64,000 nucleotides of DNA. Origin: Actinomycetota bacterium. GTDB taxonomy: Bacteria > Actinomycetota > Acidimicrobiia > Acidimicrobiales > JAJPHE01. Made by a program: the position numbers and the translations under genes. The notes under the pieces were generated by a model. That model did not search any database and was not told the DNA's origin. It saw only the letters and a list, made by a program, of their open reading frames with translations. This document shows, in pieces, positions 50,737 to 59,417 of this stretch. Every line of letters starts with the position of its first letter. Positions within the stretch are counted from its first letter, which is position 1. Location of the stretch: NCBI GenBank assembly GCA_027315345.1, contig DAHUYE010000036.1, forward strand, positions 28,074-92,073. Direction: 5' to 3'.

Positions 50737-51909
50737 ATGGCCGGAGACTGGATGGAGACGGTGGCGGAGGCCCAACGGAGGGCGCAGAAACGCCTGCCCC
50801 CGTCGGTCTACTCCGCCCTTCTGGCCGGGGCCGAACGCGGCGTCACCTACAACGACAACATGGCCGCCTTCGATGAACTCGGCTTCGCCCCCCACGTGGC
50901 CGGCCAGCCCAGCGGCCGGGAGCTCTCGACCAGCCTGATGGGCGTGCCGATCGCCCTGCCCGTGGTGATCTCGCCCACGGGCGTGCAGGCCGTACATCCC
51001 GGCGCCGAGGTGGCCGTGGCCCGAGCGGCGGCGGCCCGGGGCACCGCCATGGGGCTGAGTTGCTTCGCCAGCAAACCGGTGGAGGAGGTGGTGGCGGCCA
51101 ACCCCAAAACCTTCTTCCAGACCTACTGGTGCGGCAGCCGGGACCGGATCGTCCAGCGACTGGACCGGGCCCGGGCTGTGGGCTGCCCGGGCCTGATCGT
51201 CACCCTGGACTGGTCCTTCGTCCACGCCCGGGACTGGGGCAGCCCGTTCATCCCCAGCCGGATCGATCGGGAGGCGGTGCGCCGTTACGCCCCGGAGGTG
51301 GTCCGGCGCCCTCGATGGCTGGCCCAGTGGGCCCGGGCCGGAGGCCCCCCCGGCCTGACGGCACCCAACATGGTGGTGCCCGGAGAGCCGGCTCCCGGGT
51401 TCTTCGATGCCTACGGGGAGTGGGCCCAGACCCCGCCGCCGTCCTGGGAGGACCTGGGCTGGCTCTGCCGGGAGTGGGGCGGCCCGGTGATGATCAAGGG
51501 GATCATGAGGATCGATGACGCCCGCCGGGCCGTGGATATCGGTGCCACCGCCATATCGGTGTCCAACCACGGGGGCAACAACCTCGACACCACCCCGGCT
51601 TCCATACGGGCCTTGCCTGCGGTGGTCGAAGCGGTGGGCCGGGACGTCGAGGTGGTGCTGGACGGCGGTGTCCGGCGCGGCGGGGACGTGGTCAAGGCCC
51701 TGGCCCTCGGAGCCCGGGCGGTGATGATCGGCCGGGCTTACCTGTGGGGCTTGGCCGCCAACGGGCAGGCCGGCGTGGAGAACGTCCTCGACATCTTCAA
51801 CAACGGCATCGACTCCGCCCTGCGGGGCCTGGGCCGCAAGTCGGTGGATGAACTGTGCCCGGAGGACGTCATCGTCCCCCCCGGCTTTTTGCGCCGGCTC
51901 GGGGACTGA
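50737..51909 (+). CDS. mftD: mycofactocin system FMN oxidoreductase
   Basis: A 390-residue FMN-dependent alpha-hydroxy-acid-oxidase-type enzyme, ATG 50737. It has VVISPTGVQAVHPGAEVAVARAAAARGTAMGLS, PVMIKGIMRIDDARRAVDIGATAISVSNHGGNN (FMN site) and VLDGGVRRGGDVVKALALGARAVMIGR. MftD oxidatively deaminates the intermediate to form the redox-active ring of mycofactocin. It is transcribed towards mftC, with 15 bases between the two stops, an unusual orientation. Confidence 0.9.
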   Translation: MAGDWMETVAEAQRRAQKRLPPSVYSALLAGAERGVTYNDNMAAFDELGFAPHVAGQPSGRELSTSLMGVPIALPVVISPTGVQAVHPGAEVAVARAAAARGTAMGLSCFASKPVEEVVAANPKTFFQTYWCGSRDRIVQRLDRARAVGCPGLIVTLDWSFVHARDWGSPFIPSRIDREAVRRYAPEVVRRPRWLAQWARAGGPPGLTAPNMVVPGEPAPGFFDAYGEWAQTPPPSWEDLGWLCREWGGPVMIKGIMRIDDARRAVDIGATAISVSNHGGNNLDTTPASIRALPAVVEAVGRDVEVVLDGGVRRGGDVVKALALGARAVMIGRAYLWGLAANGQAGVENVLDIFNNGIDSALRGLGRKSVDELCPEDVIVPPGFLRRLGD

Positions 51910-51924
51910 CGCCGCCTTCGGGGG

Positions 51925-53040
51925 CTATCGGCGCCGGCTCAGGCTGAGCCGGACCGGCTTGGAGTGGCCCGGTCCGGGGGAGGGCACGGTCCCCGCGGCC
52001 ACGGTCGCCAGAGCATCGGCGCCATGGCCGAAAACGCACTCGGGATCGGGGCCGTCCAGCGGCAGGCCGGTGAAGAACTTGGCCGCCATGCAGCCCCCCT
52101 GGCAGGCGTCGTAGGAACCGCAGGAGGCGCAGGCCCCGGCACTGGCCGGTTGGCGAAGCCCGGCGAAGAGCTCTGAGGTCCTCCACACCGATTCGAAGCC
52201 TCCCGGGTCCCGGACGCTTCCGGCCCGGAACTCGGGATGCAGCACGAACGGGCAGGCGTAGACGTCTCCGACCGGATCGATGAGACACACCACCCGGCCC
52301 GCCCCGCACAGGTTGAGGCCGGGCAGCGACTCGCCCAGGGCGGAGAGATGGAAGAAGGAGTCGCCCGTCAGCACGCCCGGGCGCTCCAGCAGCCAGTGGT
52401 ACAGCTCGCGCTGCTGGTCCTGGGTGGGATGCAATTCGGCCCAGCTGTCCACCCCCCGGCCCGAGGGGCGCAACCGGGTCAGGCGCAGTTCGGCCCCATA
52501 CCCGTCGGCCAACTCGGCCAACCCGTCCAGCTCGGGGACGTTGTGTCTGGTCATGACCGCGCTGATCTTGAACGGGCCGAAGCCGGCTCCGGCCAGGTTG
52601 TCCATGGCCCGCCTGGCCACCGCGAAAGAACCCTCTCCCCGCACCCGGTCGTTCGTCTCCGCCGTCGCCCCGTCGACGCTGATCTGAACGTCCACGTAGT
52701 CGGTGCCCGCCAGCCGGGCCGCTTCGGTGTGACCGATGCGGGAACCGTTGGTGGAGAACTTGACCCCCACCCCCTTGGCCACCGAGTAGTCGAGGAGCTC
52801 GAAGAAGTCGGGCCGGATGGTCGGCTCGCCCCCGCCGACGTTGACGTAGAAGACCGACATGGCGGCCAGCTCATCGATGACGGCCATGGCCTCAGCGGTG
52901 GACAGCTCGTTCGGATCCCGGCGGCCGGAGCTGGACAGGCAGTGGATGCAGGCCAGGTTGCAGCTGTAGGTGAGCTCCCAGGTCAGACAGATGGGAGCGT
53001 CCAGGCCGGCCTTCAGCTGGACGGTCAGAGCCTCAGTCAT
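51925..53040 (-). CDS. mftC: mycofactocin radical SAM maturase
   Basis: A 371-residue radical SAM enzyme. The 4Fe-4S cluster motif is TYSCNLACIHCLS (CxxxCxxC); YVNVGGGEPTIRPDFF and QISVDGA follow. The C-terminal SPASM region has CGAGRVVCLIDPVGDVYACPFV and CASCGSYDACQGGCMAAKFF. It decarboxylates the C-terminal Tyr of MftA and forms the Val-Tyr crosslink, with MftB presenting the peptide. Its start overlaps the mftB end. Confidence 0.92.
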   Translation of the reverse strand: MTEALTVQLKAGLDAPICLTWELTYSCNLACIHCLSSSGRRDPNELSTAEAMAVIDELAAMSVFYVNVGGGEPTIRPDFFELLDYSVAKGVGVKFSTNGSRIGHTEAARLAGTDYVDVQISVDGATAETNDRVRGEGSFAVARRAMDNLAGAGFGPFKISAVMTRHNVPELDGLAELADGYGAELRLTRLRPSGRGVDSWAELHPTQDQQRELYHWLLERPGVLTGDSFFHLSALGESLPGLNLCGAGRVVCLIDPVGDVYACPFVLHPEFRAGSVRDPGGFESVWRTSELFAGLRQPASAGACASCGSYDACQGGCMAAKFFTGLPLDGPDPECVFGHGADALATVAAGTVPSPGPGHSKPVRLSLSRRR

Positions 53041-53302
53041 GAGTGGTCTCGGTGATCATCCCGGAGCCCGACAGGGAGGCCAGAGCCTTCCGGAAGGCGG
53101 TCCGGCGGGCCTCGGGCAGGCCGGCCAGGGCCTCGTCGGCCGAGGGGTGCTGATCCAGCTCCCGCACCAGCTCGACCAGTTCCGGAGCCCGGAGGAAGAC
53201 CAGCTTTCGGTTTCCGTAGTGGTAGGCCAGCGCGCCGAAGGGCTCGGGCCGGAGGGCGACCTGGGGATGGAGCCGGTAGGCCCGGGCGCTGTCGAAGCTC
53301 AC
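53033..53302 (-). CDS. mftB: mycofactocin peptide chaperone
   Basis: An 89-residue PqqD-like protein from GTG 53302 (VSFDSARAYRLHPQVALRPEPFGALAYHYGNRKLVFLRAPELVELVREL). This conserved pattern is the MftB signature. It binds MftA and delivers it to MftC, whose gene overlaps by 8 bases. The start is weakly supported; no strong ribosome site is visible. Confidence 0.85.
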   Translation of the reverse strand: MSFDSARAYRLHPQVALRPEPFGALAYHYGNRKLVFLRAPELVELVRELDQHPSADEALAGLPEARRTAFRKALASLSGSGMITETTHD

Positions 53303-53340
53303 CGGGAGGGCAGCGTGGCTGGGGAGGGCCGGAACTGGGC

Positions 53341-53478
53341 TCAGTAGACGCCGCACATGCCGTCGATGGAGATCTCCTCGACCAGCATGTCGTCCTCGAC
53401 CAGTTCGGGCTCCGCGGCGGGAGCCTGATCCTCCACAGAGACCTCGGCCGGCGGCGGGGCGGTGGTGGTGTCGGGCAT
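53341..53478 (-). CDS. mftA: mycofactocin precursor peptide
   Basis: A 45-residue peptide from ATG 53478 ending in VEEISIDGMCGVY, the hallmark C-terminus of MftA. The final Val-Tyr is modified by MftC and later excised by MftE. An acidic leader (EDQAPAAEPELVEDDML) precedes it. It is followed by mftB after 38 bases. Divergent from the peroxiredoxin gene; its promoter should lie in 53479-53597. Confidence 0.92.
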   Translation of the reverse strand: MPDTTTAPPPAEVSVEDQAPAAEPELVEDDMLVEEISIDGMCGVY

Positions 53479-53597
53479 GAGCGGAGTATAACGACGGGCC
53501 GATCCCCGCAATTCCTGACCGGACAAGTCGACAATTGGCCCCGCTGGGGATAACCTTGCCTGTAACAACGTGGAGATCCACAAAAGGAGAAGTCTCA

Positions 53598-54233
53598 ATG
53601 AGCCTCAGGCTGGGCGACGAAGCCCCCGATTTCACCGCTGACACGACTGACGGAAAGATCAACTTCCATGAGTACCTGGGCGACGGGTGGGGAGTTCTGT
53701 TCTCCCATCCCAAGGACTTCACTCCGGTCTGCACCACCGAGCTGGGCGAGGTGGCCCGGCTGAAGGGTGAGTTCGAGAAGCGCAACACCAAGGTCGTGGG
53801 CCTCTCCGTCGACTCGGTGGAGTCGCACAAGGGCTGGGTCGGGGACATCAAGGAGACCCAGGGCCACGAGCTCAACTTCCCCCTGATCGGGGACGAGGAC
53901 CGCAAGGTCGCCAACCTCTACGACATGATCCACCCCAACGCCAACGACACCCTGACGGTGCGTTCGGTGTTCATCATCGGCCCGGACAAGAAGGTGAAGC
54001 TGATCATCACCTACCCGGCCAGCACGGGGCGGAACTTCCAGGAGATCCTCCGGGTCATCGACTCCCTACAGCTGACGGCCAACTACTCGGTGTCCACCCC
54101 GGTCAACTGGAACGACGGTGACGACGTCATCATCGCCCCGGCCATCAACGATGAGGACGCCAAGACCAAGTTCCCCAAGGGCTTCAAGACCCTCAAGCCC
54201 TACCTGCGCCTCACCCCCCAGCCCAACAAGTAG
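53598..54233 (+). CDS. 1-Cys-type peroxiredoxin
   Basis: A 211-residue Prx6-type protein; ATG follows aaaaggagaa. The peroxidatic Cys lies in HPKDFTPVCTTELG; VVGLSVDSVESHKGW, FPLIGDEDRKVA and the C-terminal extension VNWNDGDDVIIAP are typical. It has no resolving Cys, so reduction is by an external thiol. It detoxifies peroxides, alongside the glutathione peroxidase homologue. It is divergent from mftA. Confidence 0.92.
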   Translation: MSLRLGDEAPDFTADTTDGKINFHEYLGDGWGVLFSHPKDFTPVCTTELGEVARLKGEFEKRNTKVVGLSVDSVESHKGWVGDIKETQGHELNFPLIGDEDRKVANLYDMIHPNANDTLTVRSVFIIGPDKKVKLIITYPASTGRNFQEILRVIDSLQLTANYSVSTPVNWNDGDDVIIAPAINDEDAKTKFPKGFKTLKPYLRLTPQPNK

Positions 54234-54252
54234 GCCTTCGGCTGGTCTCACG

Positions 54253-54290
54253 GGCCCCGGCTTCCGGGTGGTCACGAACCGTCCGGGGCC
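54253..54290. terminator. bidirectional terminator hairpin
   Basis: GGCCCCGG (54253-54260) pairs with CCGGGGCC (54283-54290) between the convergent peroxiredoxin and GNAT genes, with CGGGT and ACC partly pairing in the loop. It would serve both directions. Confidence 0.5.
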
Positions 54291-54295
54291 GGTGG

Positions 54296-54751
54296 TCAGA
54301 GCCGGCGCAACATATGGATGTGGGTCCCGATGACGGGCTCCTCCCAGGTCTCACCCCGGGTCGTGAAGCCCTGGCGCTGGTAGAAGCCGACCGCGCCCAG
54401 GCGGGCCGTGCACCACAGGATCCGGCCCTGGGCGACCCGGGCATGGTCGAGGACCCGGGCCACCAGGTCGGCGCCGACCCCCCAGCCTCTGACCTCGGGG
54501 GCGGTGGCCATTCCCCGCAGCCGCCAGTCGTGCCCGCCTGCCGGCTCCCAAGGGACCGGTTCGGGCACGACCGAGACGACCCCGATCAGGCCCAGTTCGG
54601 GAGTGCTGGCCACCCAGTGGCCGGCGCCGGGCCGGTCGTCCCCGGGGAGGCCGACCCCGTCGGGGGCCAGCTCCGGGTGCAGGATCCGGTGCCGGAGGGG
54701 GTAGGTGTCGGCGACTTGGGCCGGGCGGACGGTCCAGGGGGACCGGCTCAG
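54296..54751 (-). CDS. GNAT family acetyltransferase, probable CTG start
   Basis: A 151-residue GNAT protein if it starts at CTG 54751, overlapping the acyl-CoA ligase stop as CTGA. The first canonical start (GTG 54613) removes the conserved first strand WTVRPAQVADTYPLRHRILHPEL. An in-frame TGA lies just upstream and no ATG/GTG/TTG occurs between. The acetyl-CoA loop is TAPEVRGWGVGADLVARVL. Substrate unknown. Confidence 0.82.
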   Translation of the reverse strand: MSRSPWTVRPAQVADTYPLRHRILHPELAPDGVGLPGDDRPGAGHWVASTPELGLIGVVSVVPEPVPWEPAGGHDWRLRGMATAPEVRGWGVGADLVARVLDHARVAQGRILWCTARLGAVGFYQRQGFTTRGETWEEPVIGTHIHMLRRL

Positions 54752-56496
54752 GAGCCCACCAGTTCATCGCGCAGTTCCCGCTTGAGGATCTTGCCGGCCG
54801 GGTTGCGGGGCAGCTCCTCGGTCCGGAACCAGATGCGGGCCGGGACCTTGAAGGCGGCCAGGCGTCCAGCCACGTGGGCCCGCAGGCCGGCCTCGTCCAC
54901 GGGGTCCGAACCGGGCCGGAGCCGCACCACGGCGCCGACCTCCTCTCCCAGGACGGGGTGGGGGATGCCGATGACGGCGCAGTCGGCCACCGAGGGATGC
55001 TCGTACAGGGCCGCCTCCACCTCGACGCAGTAGACGTTCTCCCCGCCCCGGATGACCATGTCCTTGGCTCGGTCGACTATGTAGACGAAGCCTTCTTCGT
55101 CGATGCGGGCGATGTCACCACTGTGCAGCCACCCGTCGCTGAAGGCCTCGGCGGTGGCTTCAGGCTTGTTCCAGTACCCCCTGACCACGTTGGGTCCCTT
55201 GATCCAGAGCTCCCCGGTCTGTCCGGCGGGGACCTCGGCGCCGGACTCGTCCACCACCTTGACCTCGCACACCGGGACCGGGGGCCCGACGCTCTGGGGC
55301 TTGCGGACGTAGTCGTCCCCGCTGTTCATGGTGGTGACCGAGGACGTCTCGGTCAGCCCGTAACCATTGGAGGGCTGGCCGCCGGGGAAGTGGGCTTTGA
55401 TCCGCTTCACCAGTTCCGGCGGGGCGGGGGCGCCCCCATAGGCAACACTCCGCACGCTGGAGGTGTCCCGGGCCTCGAAGTTGGGTGAGTCGAGAACGCC
55501 CATGACCATGGAGGGCACCCCGCCGAAGGTGGTGATGCGCTCCCGCTCGATCAGCTCCAGAGCCCGCTCCGGATCCCAGCGGTACATCATGACCAGCTTG
55601 CCCCCGGCGGCGGTGTTGGCCACCAGCACGGAGTGACAGCCGGTGGCGTGGAAGAAGGGGACGCTGAGCAGATAGGCGTTCTGCGTCCGCGCCGCCGGCT
55701 CCTCGGCGGCCCCGCCCGCCGGACGGCCCGAGCGCAGGGCGGACCGGGCGTTGGAGAACATCAGGCTCATGAGATTGGTGCAGATGTTGCGGTGGGTCCC
55801 GACCGCTCCTTTGGGCCGGCCGGTGGTCCCCGACGTGTAGAAGATGGTGGCGTCGTCCTCCGGGCCCACGCCGGCCTCCGGGAGCAGGCTGGCGGCCGCC
55901 GCGGACAACCCGGCCGAGATCGGGGCCAGCACCTCCTCGAACCTCTCGGTCCGGCCTGTCACCACAGGCAGTTCGGAGGTACCGGTCCTTACCACCAGGG
56001 CCTGCACGTCCAGGTTGTCGATATGGCCGGCCAGCCGCTCCGCCCGTTCCACATCCAGGAAGGCCACCCGTGAACCGGAGTCCTCCAGTCCGTAAGCCAA
56101 CTCCGGGGCGGTCCACCAGGCGTTGAGGGGAACGACCACCGCTCCGGCGGCCGCCGCCCCCCAGAAGGCCATGGCCCACTCGGGAAAGTTCCTCATGGCG
56201 ATGGCCACCCGGTCCCCGGGGCGGACGCCGTACCGGTCGATCAGCAGGTGGGCCACCGCCGCCGCCGACCGGTAGTGCTCCTCGAAGCTGGTCCGTTCGT
56301 CCTCATAGACGAGGAAGGCCGCCTCACCGTGACGCCGGGAGGTCTCCAGGATGGCGCCGAGGGTCGGGAAGGCGTTCTTCCAGGTCCGGGTGGGCACGCC
56401 CCGGATGGTCTCGAGGGCCATCTCGAACGGTTGGCCCGGCCCGGTCAGGAAGGCGTCAGCCTCGGAGACGGACATGGTCGGTGTGGCGTCGCTCAC
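54748..56496 (-). CDS. AMP-binding acyl-CoA synthetase (FadD-like)
   Basis: A 582-residue acid-CoA ligase. ATIFYTSGTTGRPKGAVGTH is the P-loop; NGYGLTETSSV, DGWLHSGDIARIDEEGFVYIVDR and the catalytic Lys in PAGKILKRELRDEL are present. It activates a fatty or other carboxylic acid to acyl-CoA via acyl-AMP. Its stop overlaps the GNAT gene. A different aryl acid substrate is possible. Confidence 0.9.
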   Translation of the reverse strand: MSDATPTMSVSEADAFLTGPGQPFEMALETIRGVPTRTWKNAFPTLGAILETSRRHGEAAFLVYEDERTSFEEHYRSAAAVAHLLIDRYGVRPGDRVAIAMRNFPEWAMAFWGAAAAGAVVVPLNAWWTAPELAYGLEDSGSRVAFLDVERAERLAGHIDNLDVQALVVRTGTSELPVVTGRTERFEEVLAPISAGLSAAAASLLPEAGVGPEDDATIFYTSGTTGRPKGAVGTHRNICTNLMSLMFSNARSALRSGRPAGGAAEEPAARTQNAYLLSVPFFHATGCHSVLVANTAAGGKLVMMYRWDPERALELIERERITTFGGVPSMVMGVLDSPNFEARDTSSVRSVAYGGAPAPPELVKRIKAHFPGGQPSNGYGLTETSSVTTMNSGDDYVRKPQSVGPPVPVCEVKVVDESGAEVPAGQTGELWIKGPNVVRGYWNKPEATAEAFSDGWLHSGDIARIDEEGFVYIVDRAKDMVIRGGENVYCVEVEAALYEHPSVADCAVIGIPHPVLGEEVGAVVRLRPGSDPVDEAGLRAHVAGRLAAFKVPARIWFRTEELPRNPAGKILKRELRDELVGS

Positions 56497-56554
56497 GGGC
56501 GATCACCGTACTGGCATCAGCGATCGGCCAGGCCGGGGTGGGTATGTTCAGCGG

Positions 56555-57142
56555 ATGCGCGGGCCAGGACGACGGGGCGGCTCGCGTCCGGCCCCACGGG
56601 CCCGGTGGGTTTCCGGGGCCGGAGCGCTGGCGGGGGCGCTGTTGTTGGGTGCGTGCGGTTCGGGGGGGGCCCGGGCCGGCCTGAATTCGGCGGCCTCGGC
56701 GTCCATCGGTTGCGTGGCCCCCTCCCGTCCGGTCTACGCCGGGGCGCGCCAGGGAGACTGCCTGGCCGGAGCGGCCCACCACTTCGTGGTGGCCGTACGG
56801 GGATACGAGGTGTTGGTGGGCAACTGGAAGCGCACGACCGATGATGCGGGGCACCGCCTCATCTGCGCCGGGGTCAACATCGAAGACGTCGGGCCTCTTC
56901 CCGTCGAGGTGCGGCCCTCGGAATTCCGCCTGCAGGCTCCGTCGGGCCGGGTGGAAACGGCCGCCGCCGCCACCAGCAACGGGTTGGCGGCCGGCCGCCT
57001 ATCCACCGGGGCCCAGGAGGATGGCAGCGTTTGCTGGGCCGATCCGGGCCAGGGTGGCCAGTACGTCGCCCGCTTCGCCCCGACGGCCACCGATCCCCAT
57101 AACGGGGTCTGGCTGATCAGCTTCCTGCCGGCCTCCGGCTAG
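56555..57142 (+). CDS. lipoprotein, DUF4352-like
   Basis: A 195-residue lipoprotein from ATG 56555. Signal GAGALAGALLLGAC gives lipid Cys34. The mature part (EVLVGNWKRTTDDAGHRLICAGVNIEDVGPLPVEVRPSEFRL) follows the immunoglobulin-like DUF4352 pattern. The Cys at ICAG and the one at SVCWAD could form a disulphide. It is probably an envelope protein of unknown role, convergent with the aldo/keto reductase gene. Confidence 0.72.
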   Translation: MRGPGRRGGSRPAPRARWVSGAGALAGALLLGACGSGGARAGLNSAASASIGCVAPSRPVYAGARQGDCLAGAAHHFVVAVRGYEVLVGNWKRTTDDAGHRLICAGVNIEDVGPLPVEVRPSEFRLQAPSGRVETAAAATSNGLAAGRLSTGAQEDGSVCWADPGQGGQYVARFAPTATDPHNGVWLISFLPASG

Positions 57143-57174
57143 CCGGGGCGAGGCGCGCCCGGGGGGTCCCGCTC

Positions 57175-58212
57175 CTACCTGCCGCTCGGTCGCCGGCGCC
57201 GCCAGGCGGCGGTGAGGGCGGGGGCGGCGTAGCCGCCGTCTTCCGGGTTGATGTTGGTCCCCGGCGGCACGATCTCATCTATCCGGTCGAGGATCTTGTC
57301 CTCCAGCACCACGTCGGCGGCCGGAAGCTGGTCCACCAGCTGATCCATGGTGCGCGGTCCGATGATGGCCGCACTGACGGCCGGATGGCGCAGGACAAAG
57401 GCCAGGGCCAGATGGGTGAGGGAGCATCCGGCGTCCTCGGCCACCCCCAGCAGCTTCTCCACCAGGTCCAGCTTGCGGGCGTTGACCGGGTTCTCCGGGT
57501 CGAACCGGCCCGGCTGGCGGGAGGCCCGGCCCTCGGTCGGCGTGTCCATGCCCCGGCGGTAGCGGCCGGTCAGCCAGCCCCCGTTGAGCGGGCTCCAGGG
57601 AATGACGCCCATCCCGTAGCGGGCGGCGGTGGGGAGCACGGCGGCCTCGATGCCGCGGGCGAAGATGGAATAGGGAGGCTGCTCACAGACGAAGCGCTCA
57701 CGGTTGCGCCGCTCGGCGGTCCACTGGGCCTCGACTATCTCCTCGGCCGGGAAGGTCGAGGAGCCGGCCATGCGGATCTTGCCCTGGTGGATCAGATCGG
57801 ACAGGCCGGCCAGCGTCTCATCCACGTCCGTCTGGGCGTCGGGGCGGTGGACCTGATAGAGATCGATCCAGTCGGTTTGGAGGCGGCGCAGGGACGCTTC
57901 GCACTCCTTGATGATCCAGCGCCGGGAGTTGCCCTGCTCATTCGGATCGCGGCCCATGGCGCCGTGGAACTTGGTGGCCAGGACGACGTTGTCCCGCCTG
58001 GCCCCGCTAAGGGCCTTGCCGACGATCGTCTCGGACTCACCCTGGGAGTAGACGTCAGCCGTATCGACGAAGTTGATCCCGGCATCCAGAGCGGCGTGGA
58101 TGATGCGGATGGAGTCCTCGTGGTCGGGGTTTCCCCACTCTCCGAACATCATGGTGCCCAGGCATAGCGGGCTCACCTTCACTCCGGTCCTTCCCAGGTT
58201 CCGGTAACGCAT
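57175..58212 (-). CDS. aldo/keto reductase
   Basis: A 345-residue NADPH-dependent AKR. Asp and Tyr occur in NFVDTADVYSQGESE, Lys in VLATKFHGAMG and His in DLYQVHRPD (catalytic tetrad). LPAADVVLEDKILDRIDEIVPPG ends the barrel. It reduces aldehydes or ketones; substrate unknown. The tail AAWRRRRPSGR is basic. It is monocistronic. Confidence 0.9.
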   Translation of the reverse strand: MRYRNLGRTGVKVSPLCLGTMMFGEWGNPDHEDSIRIIHAALDAGINFVDTADVYSQGESETIVGKALSGARRDNVVLATKFHGAMGRDPNEQGNSRRWIIKECEASLRRLQTDWIDLYQVHRPDAQTDVDETLAGLSDLIHQGKIRMAGSSTFPAEEIVEAQWTAERRNRERFVCEQPPYSIFARGIEAAVLPTAARYGMGVIPWSPLNGGWLTGRYRRGMDTPTEGRASRQPGRFDPENPVNARKLDLVEKLLGVAEDAGCSLTHLALAFVLRHPAVSAAIIGPRTMDQLVDQLPAADVVLEDKILDRIDEIVPPGTNINPEDGGYAAPALTAAWRRRRPSGR

Positions 58213-58388
58213 CGACAGCCTCCGTTGTCACCGGCCCACCAGCGGGTGAGCCACTCTCCGGGGCGACCCTATAGCTCCGAGGCCGATGGCAGGACAGGAC
58301 GTCGAGGGCGTCGAGTTCCACGGGTTCCTGCTTGAATGGCCTCTGGCCCTGCCGGGTGGCGGCGGCCCATGATTCTCGGGGGGATGCC

Positions 58389-59417
58389 GTGCGCCTCAGT
58401 ATGAACCTTGCCTACGCCGGAGGCTTCAAAGAGGCGGCCGAGCAGGTGGTCGAGCTCGAGAAGGTCGGACTGGACATGGTCTGGGTGGCGGAGGCCTACG
58501 GCTTCGACGCGGCCACCCTCATGGGCTACCTGGCCGCCAAGACGGAACGGGTCCAGATCGCCTCTGGAATCTTTCCCATCTATTCCCGCACCCCGGCCCT
58601 CCTGGCCCAGACGGCGGCCGGCCTGGATTACGTCTCAGGGGGGCGGGCGGTCCTCGGTCTGGGCGCATCCGGCCCCCAGGTGATCGAGGGCTGGCACGGC
58701 GTGGCCTATGACAAGCCGCTGGCCCGGACCCGGGAGATCATCGACATCTGCCGGCGGGTCTGGCGGCGGGAGGTGCTGACCAACGATGGCATCTACCAAC
58801 TGCCCCGCCCGGGCGGGACCGGCCTGGGCAAGCCTCTCAAGCTGATCACCCATCCGGTCCGGGCCCAGATCCCCATCTATGTGGCCGCCCTGGGGCCCAA
58901 GAATGTGGAGATGACGGCCGAGTTGGCCGATGGCTGGCTGCCGATCATGTTCATCCCGGAGAAGGCCAAGTCGGTGTGGGGCGATTCCCTGGCCAAGGGG
59001 GCGGCCAACCGCTCAGCCGACCTCGGGCCTCTGCAGATCTCGGCCGGGGGCATGCTGGCGGTGGGGGAGGGGTTGGAGAAGTTGCGCGACGCCGGCCGGC
59101 CCATGGTGGCTCTCTACGTCGGGGGCATGGGGGCCAAGGGCAAGAACTTCTACAACGACCTGGCCTGCCGTTACGGCTTCGAGGCCGAGGCCGAGAAGAT
59201 CCAGGACCTCTACCTGGACGGCAAGCGGGACGAGGCGGCTGCCGCCGTGCCCGAGGAGTTCCTGGAGAAGACCTCCCTGGTCGGACCGGAGGGCTTCGTC
59301 AAGGAGCGCATCGCGGCCATGGCCGAGGCGGGCGTGACCGAGTTGAGTATCACCCCGGTGGGTCCCGATCCCGTGAAGCTGGTCGAGAAGGTCAAGGGCT
59401 GGGTGGAGGACCTCTAG
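58389..59417 (+). CDS. F420-dependent LLM class oxidoreductase
   Basis: A 342-residue luciferase-like enzyme from GTG 58389 (VRLSMNLAYAGGFKEAAEQVVELEKVG). LDMVWVAEAYGFDAATLMGYLAAKTERVQIASGIFPIYSRTPALLAQTAAGLDYVSGGRAVLGLGASGPQV is the typical F420-binding N-terminal half. By family it transfers hydride between F420 and an organic substrate. Its stop overlaps the Orn gene end by 4 bases in convergent orientation. Confidence 0.88.
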   Translation: MRLSMNLAYAGGFKEAAEQVVELEKVGLDMVWVAEAYGFDAATLMGYLAAKTERVQIASGIFPIYSRTPALLAQTAAGLDYVSGGRAVLGLGASGPQVIEGWHGVAYDKPLARTREIIDICRRVWRREVLTNDGIYQLPRPGGTGLGKPLKLITHPVRAQIPIYVAALGPKNVEMTAELADGWLPIMFIPEKAKSVWGDSLAKGAANRSADLGPLQISAGGMLAVGEGLEKLRDAGRPMVALYVGGMGAKGKNFYNDLACRYGFEAEAEKIQDLYLDGKRDEAAAAVPEEFLEKTSLVGPEGFVKERIAAMAEAGVTELSITPVGPDPVKLVEKVKGWVEDL

